52,319 bases of DNA. Source: an uncultured Oceanisphaera sp. (GTDB lineage: Bacteria > Pseudomonadota > Gammaproteobacteria > Enterobacterales > Aeromonadaceae). Below the pieces are notes generated by a model. That model did not search any database, had not been told where the DNA came from, and worked only from the letters and a program-made list of their open reading frames with translations. A program made the position numbers and the translations under genes. Shown here one piece after another: positions 1 through 8,321 of this stretch. The stretch spans positions 1 through 52,319 of the forward strand of contig NZ_CANLZU010000024.1 of NCBI RefSeq assembly GCF_947495715.1, given 5' to 3'. The stretch's first letter is position 1. Every line of letters begins with the position of its first letter.

Positions 1-59
<59 letters not shown>

Positions 60-111
60 TCCATGACTTACGCTTTTACTACTCTGGTATTACTGTACTG
101 CTTGCTCAAGT

Positions 112-188
<77 letters not shown>

Positions 189-241
189 TCCATGACTTAC
201 GCTTTTTACTACTTCTGGTCTTGCTGTACTGCTTGCTGAGT

Positions 242-318
242 TGGTTGCGGGAGCCGGATTTGAACCGACGACCTTCGGGTTATGAGCCCAACGAGCTACC
301 AGACTGCTCCATCCCGCG
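242..318 (-). tRNA. tRNA-fMet(CAT), initiator, variant copy
   Basis: This is the first-transcribed copy of the array. It is identical to the next copy except for one C-to-T change in the tRNA strand near the top of the anticodon stem (position 28 by E. coli numbering). That turns a C:G pair into U:G and leaves the three diagnostic G:C pairs intact, so it should be functional. CCA is encoded. Confidence 0.96.
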
Positions 319-332
319 TCCTCAGGCTGCGT

Positions 333-361
333 ATACTAGTGATCCACATCACCGAATGCAA
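333..361 (-). promoter_or_regulatory. Predicted promoter of the tRNA-fMet array
   Basis: On the minus strand a TTGCAT -35 (356-361) is separated by 17 bp from a TAGTAT -10 (333-338). A GC-rich discriminator follows, and the first tRNA begins about 15 bp downstream. The same TAGTAT -10 and GC-rich discriminator occur before the tRNA-Val array at the other edge, as expected for stringently controlled stable-RNA promoters. Confidence 0.5.
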
Positions 362-437
362 GGGCGTTGCCAGAACTTTGTTTTGTCTGCTGAATAATGC
401 CGCAAGCTGCCGATATTGCGTGCAATAAGCGGCAATT

Positions 438-467
438 CTTACAGACCGGCGGCGGTTCAGGTATAAT
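438..467 (+). promoter_or_regulatory. Predicted promoter of rlmL
   Basis: A perfect TATAAT lies at 462-467. A CTTACA -35-like hexamer is 18 bp upstream at 438-443. The rlmL ATG follows about 30 bp after the -10. Confidence 0.55.
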
Positions 468-497
468 GCGGCCCTCTTTTATTTGAAAAGCCTGACT

Positions 498-2597
498 ATG
501 CTGCCGTTTTTTGCTACCTGCCCCAAGGGCCTGGAATCCTTACTCACCGAAGAACTGAAAAACCTGGGCGCCACCTCGCTTCAGGAAACCGTGGCCGGTG
601 TGGCCTTCAAGGGTGAACTGGCCACCGCTTACCGTGCCTGCATGTGGTCCCGACTGGCGTCGCGTATCATGCTGCAACTGGCCGACTTCACCATGCGTGA
701 TGATATGGACCTTTATCTGGGCGCGGCCAATATCGAGTGGGAGCAGCATATTCAACCAGGGCAGACCTTTGCCGTGGACTTTTCTGGCGGTAATGATGCC
801 ATCACCAATACCCAGTACGGGGCGCTCAAGATCAAGGACGCCATCGTCGACCGGCTGACCAAGCGCTGGGGCGAGCGACCGAACGTGGACAAGCGCACGC
901 CGGACATTCGTATTCTGGCGCACCTCAAGCGTAATCAACTCAGCATTACCCTGGACTTGTCCGGCCCGGCGCTGCACCAACGGGGCTACCGCCAACAGGC
1001 GGGTGAAGCCCCCCTGAAGGAAAACCTGGCCGCGGCCATTCTGCTGCGCAGTGGCTGGAATATTACCAAGCCGTTGGTCGACCCCATGTGTGGTTCCGGT
1101 ACCTTATTAATAGAAGCGGCCTTGATGGCGGCCGATCAGGCGCCGGGCCTGTTGCGGGTGCGTTTCGGCTTCATGGCCTGGAGCGGTCACGATCGCGCCC
1201 TGTGGCAGGAGATCAGCGCCGAGGCCACGGTACGTGCGACCCGGGGTATGAAACAGGCCAACACCCGGCTTTATGGTTTCGACCAGGACAAGCGGGTACT
1301 GGCCTTCGCCCAGGAAAATGCCGAGTCTGCCGGCGTCGCCGGGCTTATCCGTTTTGCCCAGGGCAGCGTCACCAGCCTGATCAACCCCGCCGCCGAGCCC
1401 GGCTGGTTGATCTCCAACCCGCCTTACGGTGAACGCCTGAGCGAGTTTCCGTCTTTGCTGGGGCTGCATCAGCAGCTGGGCGACACCCTGCGCGATCAGT
1501 TCAAGGGCTGGCACGTCAGCCTGATTTCCAGCTCGCCCGAGCTGCTCAGCTGCCTGCGTCTGCGCCACGAAAAAATCTACAAGCTGTTCAACGGCGCCCT
1601 GGCCTGTGAACTGCGTAACTATCAAATTGCCGAAGATGCCCGGGCGGCACGCCCGCTGGCGGAAGACTTTGCCAACCGCCTGGCCAAGAACATCAAGGCG
1701 TTGGAGAAATGGGCCCGTAACGAGCAGATTGACTGCTACCGACTCTATGATGCCGACTTGCCGGAATACAACGCCGCCATCGACCGTTATCAGGACTATA
1801 TCGTCATTCAGGAATACGCGGCACCGAAAACCATTCCCGAGTACAAGGCCCGTGGTCGTTTCTACGATCTGGTGCAGGCGACCATGGCGGTTACCGGCGT
1901 ACAGGGCAGCAAGGTGATACTGAAAGTCCGTTCGCGCCAGCAGGGCAGGGAACAGTATGAAAAGCTGGATCGTCGCGATCAGTGGCTGGAAGTGCAGGAG
2001 CACAACGCCCGCCTGTTGGTCAACCTGTACGATTATCTCGACACCGGCCTGTTTCTGGATCACAGACCCATCCGCAAACAATTGGGCGAACTGGCCAGGG
2101 GCAAGGATTTTCTCAATCTGTTTGCCTACACCGGCACCGCCTCCGTGCATGCCGGCCTGGGCGGCGCCAAATCCACCACCACCGTCGACATGTCCAGAAC
2201 CTATCTGGGCTGGGCCGAGCGCAACATGCAGCTCAACGGTCTGACCGGTCGTCGCCACCAGTTTGTGCAGGCCGACTGCCTGAACTGGTTGAGCAAGCCG
2301 GGTGACGATTACGACCTGATCTTCGTCGATCCGCCGACTTTCTCCAATTCCAAGCGAATGGAAGATGCCTTCGACGTGCAGCGTGACCATATCGAGTTGT
2401 TGCGGTTGCTGAGTAATCGACTGCGCCCGGATGGCCTGCTGATTTTTTCCAACAACAAGCGTCATTTCAAAATGGACATGGCCGGGCTGGAAGAATTGGG
2501 CCTGGTGGCCAAAGACATTACCAAGGCCAGCCTGCCGAAAGATTTCGCCCGTAATCCGCACATTCATAACTGCTGGGAAATTCGCCGGAGCCGATGA
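498..2597 (+). CDS. rlmL: 23S rRNA (guanine-N2/N7) methyltransferase RlmKL
   Basis: This is a bifunctional 23S rRNA methyltransferase; in E. coli the N-terminal half makes m2G2445 and the C-terminal half m7G2069. At 699 aa it is about the length of the E. coli protein (702). The order is a THUMP region in the first ~160 residues, a methyltransferase with NPPYGERL typical of base N-methyltransferases, and a second Rossmann methyltransferase with NLFAYTGTASV and DPPTFSNSKR. ATG 498 was chosen because MLPFFATCPKGLESL aligns with the E. coli start; an in-frame TTG at 483 is an unlikely alternative. It overlaps the next gene by 4 nt and heads a three-gene unit with uup. Confidence 0.96.
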   Translation: MLPFFATCPKGLESLLTEELKNLGATSLQETVAGVAFKGELATAYRACMWSRLASRIMLQLADFTMRDDMDLYLGAANIEWEQHIQPGQTFAVDFSGGNDAITNTQYGALKIKDAIVDRLTKRWGERPNVDKRTPDIRILAHLKRNQLSITLDLSGPALHQRGYRQQAGEAPLKENLAAAILLRSGWNITKPLVDPMCGSGTLLIEAALMAADQAPGLLRVRFGFMAWSGHDRALWQEISAEATVRATRGMKQANTRLYGFDQDKRVLAFAQENAESAGVAGLIRFAQGSVTSLINPAAEPGWLISNPPYGERLSEFPSLLGLHQQLGDTLRDQFKGWHVSLISSSPELLSCLRLRHEKIYKLFNGALACELRNYQIAEDARAARPLAEDFANRLAKNIKALEKWARNEQIDCYRLYDADLPEYNAAIDRYQDYIVIQEYAAPKTIPEYKARGRFYDLVQATMAVTGVQGSKVILKVRSRQQGREQYEKLDRRDQWLEVQEHNARLLVNLYDYLDTGLFLDHRPIRKQLGELARGKDFLNLFAYTGTASVHAGLGGAKSTTTVDMSRTYLGWAERNMQLNGLTGRRHQFVQADCLNWLSKPGDDYDLIFVDPPTFSNSKRMEDAFDVQRDHIELLRLLSNRLRPDGLLIFSNNKRHFKMDMAGLEELGLVAKDITKASLPKDFARNPHIHNCWEIRRSR

Positions 2598-2830
2598 TGA
2601 GCCTGACGCTGTTTTCTACCGATGGTTGCCACCTGTGCGAACAGGCCTGGGCACTGCTTGAGCAGTGCGGCCTGGCTGGTGACACAGAGCAACAAGATAT
2701 TATCAACAATGAGCAATGGCTGGCCGCTTACGCGGTACGGATTCCGGTTTTGCGCCGCCAAGATGGCGCCGAGCTGGACTGGCCCTTTAGCGCCGCCGAT
2801 ATTATTGCCTTTAACCGAGTGACTTCATGA
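2594..2830 (+). CDS. Glutaredoxin-family protein
   Basis: This small (78 aa) thioredoxin-fold protein has the N-terminal pattern LTLFSTDGCHLCEQA, a CxxC site expected to act in thiol-disulfide exchange. The C-terminal IPVLRR and LDWPF segments match the cis-Pro strand and later region of the DUF836 (glutaredoxin-like) family. Its specific partner is unknown. Both ends overlap neighbours by ATGA (rlmL stop and uup start), so the three genes are probably translationally coupled. A second ATG at 2597 is an equally possible start. A gene of this family between rlmL and uup is seen in several marine gammaproteobacteria (family knowledge). Confidence 0.88.
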   Translation: MMSLTLFSTDGCHLCEQAWALLEQCGLAGDTEQQDIINNEQWLAAYAVRIPVLRRQDGAELDWPFSAADIIAFNRVTS

Positions 2831-4752
2831 GTTTGTTAACCCTGCAAAACGCCCAGTTGGCGTTTGGTGATGCCCCGTTACTGGACGGGCTGGAATTCAA
2901 TATACTGGCCGGAGAACGGGTCTGTATCGTGGGCCGTAATGGTGCCGGCAAGTCGACCCTGATGAAGGTGATTGCCGGCGAACTGCAGCTTGACGACGGC
3001 CGTCGTCAGCTGCAGCAGAACATCAATATCGCCCGACTCGAGCAGGATCCCCCCAAGGTCGCCGACGATCAAACCGTGTTCGACTATGTGGCCGGTGGTC
3101 TTGCCGAGATGGGGGCCTTGCTGGCCAAGTATCATCATCAGCTGGATCTGGTGTGTCACGACACCTCGGAAAAAGCCATGAACGAGCTGATGCGGCTGCA
3201 AGAGCAGGTAGAGCATGCCAATGGCTGGCAGTTTGACACCCGTATCAATCAGAGCCTGACCCTGCTCGGCCTGAACGGTGATACCCGGCTGAACGACCTG
3301 TCGGGCGGCTGGTTGCGCAAGGTGGCCCTGGCCCGTGCACTCACCAACGATCCGGACATTCTGCTGCTGGACGAACCGACCAACCACCTGGATATCGACG
3401 CCATTGCCTGGCTGGAAAGCTTTCTGGTGGACTTCAGGGGCGCCATCGTCTTCGTCAGCCACGATCGTGCCTTTATTCGCAAGATGGCCACCCGCATCGT
3501 GGATCTGGATCGCGGCCTGCTGTCCAGCTGGCCCGGCAACTATGACGACTACCTGGTCAGCAAGGAAGAAGCGCTGCGGGTAGAAGCCGAGCAGAATGCG
3601 CTGTTCGACAAGCGTCTGGCGCAGGAAGAAGCCTGGATCCGCCAGGGTGTCAAGGCGCGCCGCACCCGTAACGAAGGTCGGGTTCGTGCCCTCAAGGCAT
3701 TACGTAATGAGCGCAGTCAGCGTCGTGAAAGCGTCGGCAAGGTCAGCGTGACCCTGGACGATGTGCGTCGTTCCGGCAAAATCGTGTTCGAGGCCGAGAA
3801 CATCGACTTCGCCTACGAAGGTAAACCGTTGCTCAAGAACTTTTCAACTCTGGTGCAGCGCGGCGACAAAATTGCCCTGGTGGGCCCCAACGGTTGCGGC
3901 AAGAGTACCCTCATCAAGTTGCTGTTGGGTAAACTGGAAGCTCAGCATGGCACTCTGAAGTGTGGCACCAAGCTGGACGTGGCCTATTTCGATCAGTATC
4001 GGGAACAGCTGGATCCCGAGCGCACCGTGATGGACAACCTGGCCGAAGGCAAGCAGGAAGTGGAAGTCAATGGTCGCAGCCGCCACGTGCTCGGCTACCT
4101 GCAGGATTTTCTGTTCGAGCCCAAGCGCGCCCGTACCCCGGTGAAAGCGCTGTCGGGCGGCGAGAAAAACCGCCTGCTGCTGGCTCGCTTGTTCCTCAAG
4201 CCCAGCAACCTGCTGGTGCTCGATGAGCCAACCAACGATCTGGACGTCGAAACCCTGGAGCTGCTCGAAGAGTTGCTCGCCGATTACAAAGGCACCCTGC
4301 TGCTGGTCAGCCACGATCGGGACTTTATCGATAACACCGCCACCCATTGCTGGTTGTTTGAAGGCGAGGGCAAGGTCAGCGAGTTTGTCGGTGGCTATCA
4401 GGACATGCAGCATCAGTTGTCCTATCAGACCGAGGTGGCGGTAGCGAAAGAAAAAGCCGCCAAGCCGGCAGCCAAGCCCGACAACAAAGCTGACAACAAG
4501 GCCGAGAACAAACCCAGGCCGGGCAAGAAGCTGTCGTACAAACTGCAGCAAGAGCTGAATGGTTTGCCGTTGCAGCTGGAACAGCTGGAGCAGAAGATAA
4601 CGTCATTGCAGCAAACGGTCAATGCGCCGGACTTTTTCAGCCAGCCCGAAGCGCAGACGCAGTCGACCCTGCAGCAACTGGCCGATACGGAAGCCGAGCT
4701 GGAAGTGGCCTTCGCCCGATGGGAAGAGCTGGAAGCCATGTCCGCCGGTTAA
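2827..4752 (+). CDS. uup: ABC-F ATPase Uup
   Basis: Uup is a cytoplasmic ABC-F protein without membrane domains, linked to ribosome function and to suppression of transposon excision in E. coli. Two nucleotide-binding domains are visible: Walker A GRNGAGKST near residue 37 and GPNGCGKST near 351, signatures LSGGWLRK and LSGGEKNR, and Walker B LLLDEPTNHLD and LVLDEPTNDLD. The inter-domain linker is Arg-rich. A Lys/Ala-rich tether leads to a C-terminal coiled coil (about 560-640), the DNA-binding arm typical of Uup. At 641 aa it is full length. It is the last gene of the rlmL unit and is followed by a hairpin terminator. Confidence 0.95.
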   Translation: MSLLTLQNAQLAFGDAPLLDGLEFNILAGERVCIVGRNGAGKSTLMKVIAGELQLDDGRRQLQQNINIARLEQDPPKVADDQTVFDYVAGGLAEMGALLAKYHHQLDLVCHDTSEKAMNELMRLQEQVEHANGWQFDTRINQSLTLLGLNGDTRLNDLSGGWLRKVALARALTNDPDILLLDEPTNHLDIDAIAWLESFLVDFRGAIVFVSHDRAFIRKMATRIVDLDRGLLSSWPGNYDDYLVSKEEALRVEAEQNALFDKRLAQEEAWIRQGVKARRTRNEGRVRALKALRNERSQRRESVGKVSVTLDDVRRSGKIVFEAENIDFAYEGKPLLKNFSTLVQRGDKIALVGPNGCGKSTLIKLLLGKLEAQHGTLKCGTKLDVAYFDQYREQLDPERTVMDNLAEGKQEVEVNGRSRHVLGYLQDFLFEPKRARTPVKALSGGEKNRLLLARLFLKPSNLLVLDEPTNDLDVETLELLEELLADYKGTLLLVSHDRDFIDNTATHCWLFEGEGKVSEFVGGYQDMQHQLSYQTEVAVAKEKAAKPAAKPDNKADNKAENKPRPGKKLSYKLQQELNGLPLQLEQLEQKITSLQQTVNAPDFFSQPEAQTQSTLQQLADTEAELEVAFARWEELEAMSAG

Positions 4753-4780
4753 GCCGCCGACATCACGCTTCTTTACTTTC

Positions 4781-4806
4781 AAGATGCCCGCCGATGCGGG
4801 CATCTT
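4781..4806 (+). terminator. Hairpin terminator after uup
   Basis: A perfect 11-bp stem AAGATGCCCGC / GCGGGCATCTT with a 4-nt CGAT loop lies 28 bp after the uup stop. The trailing U-tract is weak. Confidence 0.7.
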
Positions 4807-5286
4807 GCTATTCCGCGCAATAACTATGGTTCCGTCGTCATTCCCAACTCATACCAATCTGGAAAACTAACTGATCTACTTGGCTGCTAGGTAAAGGTCG
4901 AACGAAGGGTTCACTCCCCCGACACGCTGAACCGCATCCCTGCGACGCTCAGCACATGACGTCCTGTCATGTGATGGTCGCTGGAGTAAAACCCTTCATC
5001 CTCCCCAATGCTGCGGAGTCGCCTGTGCTGCCTCTGATCTCGGTTTTGAAAATGATCAGATGTTTATTCAAATTGCTATGAGATTGCCGGAGTGAAGTAA
5101 CTCACATTTCACAGCTTTGATTTTCTCGGCCTTCATTAAAATGTCATAAATATCAGTTGTTAATCTCGAAACCACACTTTTGGTTAAAAATTAGTCTTGA
5201 TCTCGGGCCCTAATTCCCTTATTGATAAGGGGCGGCGGTGGTAACGCTGCCGTGCACTTTTTGTTGATTATACGAGGGTTATACCT
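4807..5286. other. 480-bp non-coding region upstream of rmf
   Basis: No convincing coding sequence was found. The left part holds a strongly folded element (4904-4997, listed separately). The right part (about 5040-5220) is AT-rich and must contain the rmf promoter. A TTGATC hexamer at 5197-5202 is a possible -35, but no good -10 stands 16-18 bp downstream, so no promoter is called. Confidence 0.6.
4904..4997. repeat. Nested palindromic element (MITE- or RNA-like)
   Basis: Three nested helices can be traced. The outer is GAAGGGTT (4904-4911) with AACCCTTC (4990-4997), continued by ACTCC (4913-4917) with GGAGT (4983-4987). The middle is GCGAC (4942-4946) with GTCGC (4977-4981). The inner is CACATGAC (4953-4960) with GTCATGTG (4966-4973) around a GTCCT loop. 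The whole 94-bp unit folds almost end to end, as expected of a miniature palindromic repeat or a structured leader RNA. No second copy was seen in this window. Confidence 0.6.
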
Positions 5287-5463
5287 ATGAAGAGACAAAA
5301 ACGTGACCGTCTGGAAAGAGCACGTACCCGCGGTTATCAGGCTGGCGTCAGTGGTCGAGCAAAAGAGCAATGCCCCTATAATGATTTCGATGCCAAGGGA
5401 CACTGGCTGGGGGGTTGGCGAGATGCCATGGAAGACAAGGGCTCGGGCCTCTTCATAAAATAA
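5287..5463 (+). CDS. rmf: Ribosome modulation factor RMF
   Basis: RMF binds the 30S subunit in stationary phase and promotes 100S ribosome dimers (hibernation). The 58-aa protein begins MKRQKRDRLERARTRGYQAG and contains the conserved CPY and WLGGWRDAM motifs of E. coli RMF (55 aa). A GAGGG ribosome-binding site sits 8 nt before the ATG. It is monocistronic, with a bidirectional terminator shared with the convergent fabA, as in E. coli, where rmf and fabA are also adjacent. In E. coli it is induced by ppGpp and slow growth; this could not be confirmed from promoter sequence here. The C-terminus is slightly longer than in E. coli. Confidence 0.96.
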   Translation: MKRQKRDRLERARTRGYQAGVSGRAKEQCPYNDFDAKGHWLGGWRDAMEDKGSGLFIK

Positions 5464-5485
5464 AGATATTACCGTTTCAACAAAA

Positions 5486-5509
5486 AAGGCCCCGACATGT
5501 CGGGGCCTT
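5486..5509. terminator. Bidirectional terminator between rmf and fabA
   Basis: A perfect 24-nt palindrome with AAGGCCCCGACA and its complement, preceded by A6 and followed by a T-rich run, stands between the convergent rmf and fabA stops. It can terminate both transcripts. Confidence 0.88.
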
Positions 5510-5529
5510 AATATTTTCACTCTTCTCTA

Positions 5530-6060
5530 TCAGAAGCTGGACGTATCGGTAAAGAGACCGACTTTCAGATCTTTTGCTTCATAGATCACGCGGCCGTCGA
5601 CTTCAACGATACCATCGGCGATGCCCATGACCAGCTTGCGCCAGATCACCCGCTTGAGGGTGATTTTATAGGTGACTTTCTTGGCGGTCGGCAGGATCTG
5701 ACCGGTGAACTTCACTTCACCCACACCCAGAGCACGGCCCTTGCCGGGGCCGCCTTTCCAGCCCAGGAAAAAACCGACCAGCTGCCACATGGCATCCAGG
5801 CCCAGACAACCGGGCATGACCGGGTCACCGGGGAAGTGGCAATCGAAGAACCACAGATCCGGATTGATATCCAGCTCGGCGATGATCTCGCCCTTGCCGT
5901 GTTCGCCGCCATCGTCGTTGATGCGCATGATGCGATCCATCATCAGCATGTTGGGGGCCGGCAACTGGCTGTTGCCCGGGCCGAATAATTCACCCTGGCT
6001 ACAGGCCAGCAATTCTTCTCTGGTAAAGGAATGTTTACCCAGTTCTTTTTGTGAAGACAT
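5530..6060 (-). CDS. fabA: 3-hydroxydecanoyl-ACP dehydratase/isomerase FabA
   Basis: FabA dehydrates 3-hydroxydecanoyl-ACP and isomerises trans-2- to cis-3-decenoyl-ACP, the entry point of anaerobic unsaturated fatty acid synthesis (with FabB). The 176-aa hot-dog-fold protein is near the usual 171-172 aa. It carries the catalytic motif [20 protein letters not shown], with the active-site His at 75 and Asp at 89. It is transcribed alone, convergent to rmf, with a FadR-type and a FabR-type site upstream, as in E. coli. These predict activation by FadR and repression by FabR when unsaturated acyl chains are abundant. Confidence 0.97.
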   Translation of the reverse strand: MSSQKELGKHSFTREELLACSQGELFGPGNSQLPAPNMLMMDRIMRINDDGGEHGKGEIIAELDINPDLWFFDCHFPGDPVMPGCLGLDAMWQLVGFFLGWKGGPGKGRALGVGEVKFTGQILPTAKKVTYKITLKRVIWRKLVMGIADGIVEVDGRVIYEAKDLKVGLFTDTSSF

Positions 6061-6110
6061 TTCACTATTCCGTTTTGTTCAGGCCAAGGCCTGGATTGCA
6101 AATTGGCGCC

Positions 6111-6132
6111 ACTTTAGCGAACAGTTGTTCGC
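6111..6132 (-). promoter_or_regulatory. fabA core promoter with FabR-type operator
   Basis: A perfect palindrome GCGAACA-GT-TGTTCGC occupies 6117-6132. It agrees with FabR/DesT-family operators (AGCGnACA..TGTnCGCT) from family knowledge. A candidate -10, TAAAGT on the minus strand, is at 6111-6116 and touches the operator. Bound repressor would thus cover the core promoter, as at E. coli fabA. Confidence 0.75.
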
Positions 6133-6134
6133 CA

Positions 6135-6151
6135 GACAAGTCCGATCACTT
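6135..6151 (-). promoter_or_regulatory. FadR-type binding site upstream of fabA
   Basis: On the minus strand the 17-mer AAGTGATCGGACTTGTC closely matches, from memory, the FadR operator of E. coli fabA (AACTGATCGGACTTGTT). It lies immediately upstream of the FabR-type palindrome, about 35 bp before the candidate -10. That position suits an activator. Confidence 0.7.
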
Positions 6152-6164
6152 CAGTCTGATTACT

Positions 6165-8120
6165 TCAGCGTCGGAACAGGCGCCGTAAAAAGCCGGTTTC
6201 CACAGTATGGCCGTTAAGTTCATCGAGGCGGTCACGAATGCGGCCGAACAGCGTATCCGGTTGCTCGACATCGCCGGCCACGCTGCCGGTGAGCAGCTCG
6301 ATGGCCTGCTCGACATGGGCGACGGGATAAATATGAAACTGGCCGGCTTCGATGGCGGCACTGACCTCATCCGACAGGTTGAGCTGCAGCCGGTTGCTGG
6401 CCGGCAGCAAGACCCCCTGCTTGCCGGTGAGTCCCTGAATTTTGCACAGCCGGAAAAAGCCTTCTATTTTCTCGTTTACTCCGCCCACCGGTTGCACATG
6501 ACCAAACTGATCCACGGCGCCGGTTACTGCAAAGTGCTGATAAATAGGCTCTTTGGCCAGGGCCGAGAGCAGGGCACACAGGCCGGTGAGCGAGGCGCTG
6601 TCGCCGTCTATCTCGTGATAGGACTGTTCGAACACCAGGTTGGCGGACAGGGGGGAAGGATGCTCGGCCCCGAACAGGTTGGCCAGATAGCCATGGATGA
6701 TCATCATCGCCTTGGCATGAATATGACCGGCCAGATCGGCCTTGCGCTCTATATCCACCACGTCGCCATCGCCCAGGTGCACGGTGGCGGTGAGTCGTAC
6801 CGGTTCGCCGAAGTCGTACGGGTGGCCGGTGATCTGTATGACCGACAGGCCATTGATTTGGCCAACGATCTTGCCGCTGGTCTGCAGCAGGTACTGGCCG
6901 TCACGCACGCCCAGATCCGATTGTTCCACCAGAAAGCTCAGGCGGTGATCCTGCTCTTGCTGAGCCAGCACCACATGGGCTTCGGTAATCAGTTCGCTCT
7001 GCTCGCGCCGGGCGATGACGTCCGACAATTGCATCATGGCCACCAGCTGGGATTCGACCAGAGATAACCGGTGCTGGTGTTCGGTCAGCCGGCATCCATA
7101 GCCGCACAGACGCAGTATGGCGCCGGTGTCCATGTCCAGCAGCTGGTGTTTCTGGCGCAGGTGAGACAGAAAGCCGAGGTAAGAGGGGAGATCATCGCGT
7201 ACATCCCATTCGGGAATAATGTCGGCCCGCAAAAACGCCAGGGTATCCAGCTCCCGGTCGAGCAGGTAGAGCTCGGCCACCGACAGTCGATCGCCGACCA
7301 GGATCAGATGAATATCCAGCGGCGGTGGCTCGGGCTGAAAGTAGAACGAAGTCATTTCTGCCGCCCGACTCCATTCTACCTGACGGGCGGCGAGGGCATG
7401 CTTGAGCCGAAACCAGAGGTTGGGCTGATCGAGCAACTCTTCAATCGGTACTATCAGGTAACCGCCGTTGGCCTGATGGATCAGGCCCGGCTCCAGCAGA
7501 TGATGGTGACTGAACACAGATCCCTGCTCGGTTTGAAAGTGGATGGCACCAAACAGCTGCTCGGGGGTGAACTGACGGGCATAAACAATGGGGATGGTAT
7601 TGTCGTGCCGGTGCACCATCAGGTTGATCAATACGGGGTGGCTAAAGCCCTGACCGGCGGCCACATGCTGCGACAGCAATGACAGATAGTCGGCAACTTT
7701 TTCGTCGTTGCCCTGCTTTTTCAGGATCCGCTGCACCACGTGCTCGGCTTCCAGGTGGCGGGACGACAGTTCCAGCAACTGGCCGACCAGTTCACAGAAC
7801 TCGAGGCCGGTGCCGGCTTTCAACCGTAACCAGATGGGTTTTTGAGGATGATTCAGGTTTTCGGCGTAGCAGAGGTCAAACAGGTCTGCATGCTTGGCAT
7901 GCTTTCTGACCAGATCCTGCACCAGCTCTTCATAATCGGTACCCGGAAATCCGTTGAGTAACAGCACCGGATTGACCGCGTTCAGTTCCGACAGGGTGGC
8001 GAAGGCGGAATCTACCCGGGCCTGCAGCGCGCTGAACGGCCGCGAGGGCACATCGTTCAGGGTGGAGAGTTCGGGTAGTGTAAAGACGGGGTTCAGTTCG
8101 ACGTGACTCAGTGGCTGCAC
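6165..8120 (-). CDS. lonH: Lon-like protease LonH (YcbZ family)
   Basis: This 651-aa protein has a C-terminal S16 (Lon) peptidase domain. The catalytic Ser lies in DGDSASLTG (about residue 508) and the Lys in GGVNEKIEG (about 551), the 43-residue spacing of the Lon dyad. The N-terminal AAA-like region is degenerate: where a P-loop would be it reads LLLNGFPGTDYEEL, with no GK[ST], so ATP hydrolysis there is doubtful. This matches E. coli YcbZ, which is also next to fabA. A GTG start at 8120 is used; the Shine-Dalgarno match is weak. The role is unknown beyond probable proteolysis. Confidence 0.85.
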   Translation of the reverse strand: MQPLSHVELNPVFTLPELSTLNDVPSRPFSALQARVDSAFATLSELNAVNPVLLLNGFPGTDYEELVQDLVRKHAKHADLFDLCYAENLNHPQKPIWLRLKAGTGLEFCELVGQLLELSSRHLEAEHVVQRILKKQGNDEKVADYLSLLSQHVAAGQGFSHPVLINLMVHRHDNTIPIVYARQFTPEQLFGAIHFQTEQGSVFSHHHLLEPGLIHQANGGYLIVPIEELLDQPNLWFRLKHALAARQVEWSRAAEMTSFYFQPEPPPLDIHLILVGDRLSVAELYLLDRELDTLAFLRADIIPEWDVRDDLPSYLGFLSHLRQKHQLLDMDTGAILRLCGYGCRLTEHQHRLSLVESQLVAMMQLSDVIARREQSELITEAHVVLAQQEQDHRLSFLVEQSDLGVRDGQYLLQTSGKIVGQINGLSVIQITGHPYDFGEPVRLTATVHLGDGDVVDIERKADLAGHIHAKAMMIIHGYLANLFGAEHPSPLSANLVFEQSYHEIDGDSASLTGLCALLSALAKEPIYQHFAVTGAVDQFGHVQPVGGVNEKIEGFFRLCKIQGLTGKQGVLLPASNRLQLNLSDEVSAAIEAGQFHIYPVAHVEQAIELLTGSVAGDVEQPDTLFGRIRDRLDELNGHTVETGFLRRLFRR

Positions 8121-8321
8121 TCAAAAACTCATCAACATTGGTAAATTGCCGTCAGTATACTGCAGCCACGCCCGGGGTCGACAGCGCTATGGTCAATATG
8201 CGCTAAAAAGCGCGTTTTCATGGCCGTTTGCCGGCGTAATTGCCGGTAATTTAATCATTGATGGGATGATACGCCACGGCGCTCCGGACTGCGGTAAAGG
8301 ATACGGCGCCGCCTGTTTTGC

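Noticed and set aside
1107-2567. Long open frame antisense to rlmL (and similar ones antisense to uup, pheT and thrS)
   Set aside because: These mirror highly conserved sense genes in GC-rich DNA; the translated products lack recognisable folds and ribosome-binding sites.
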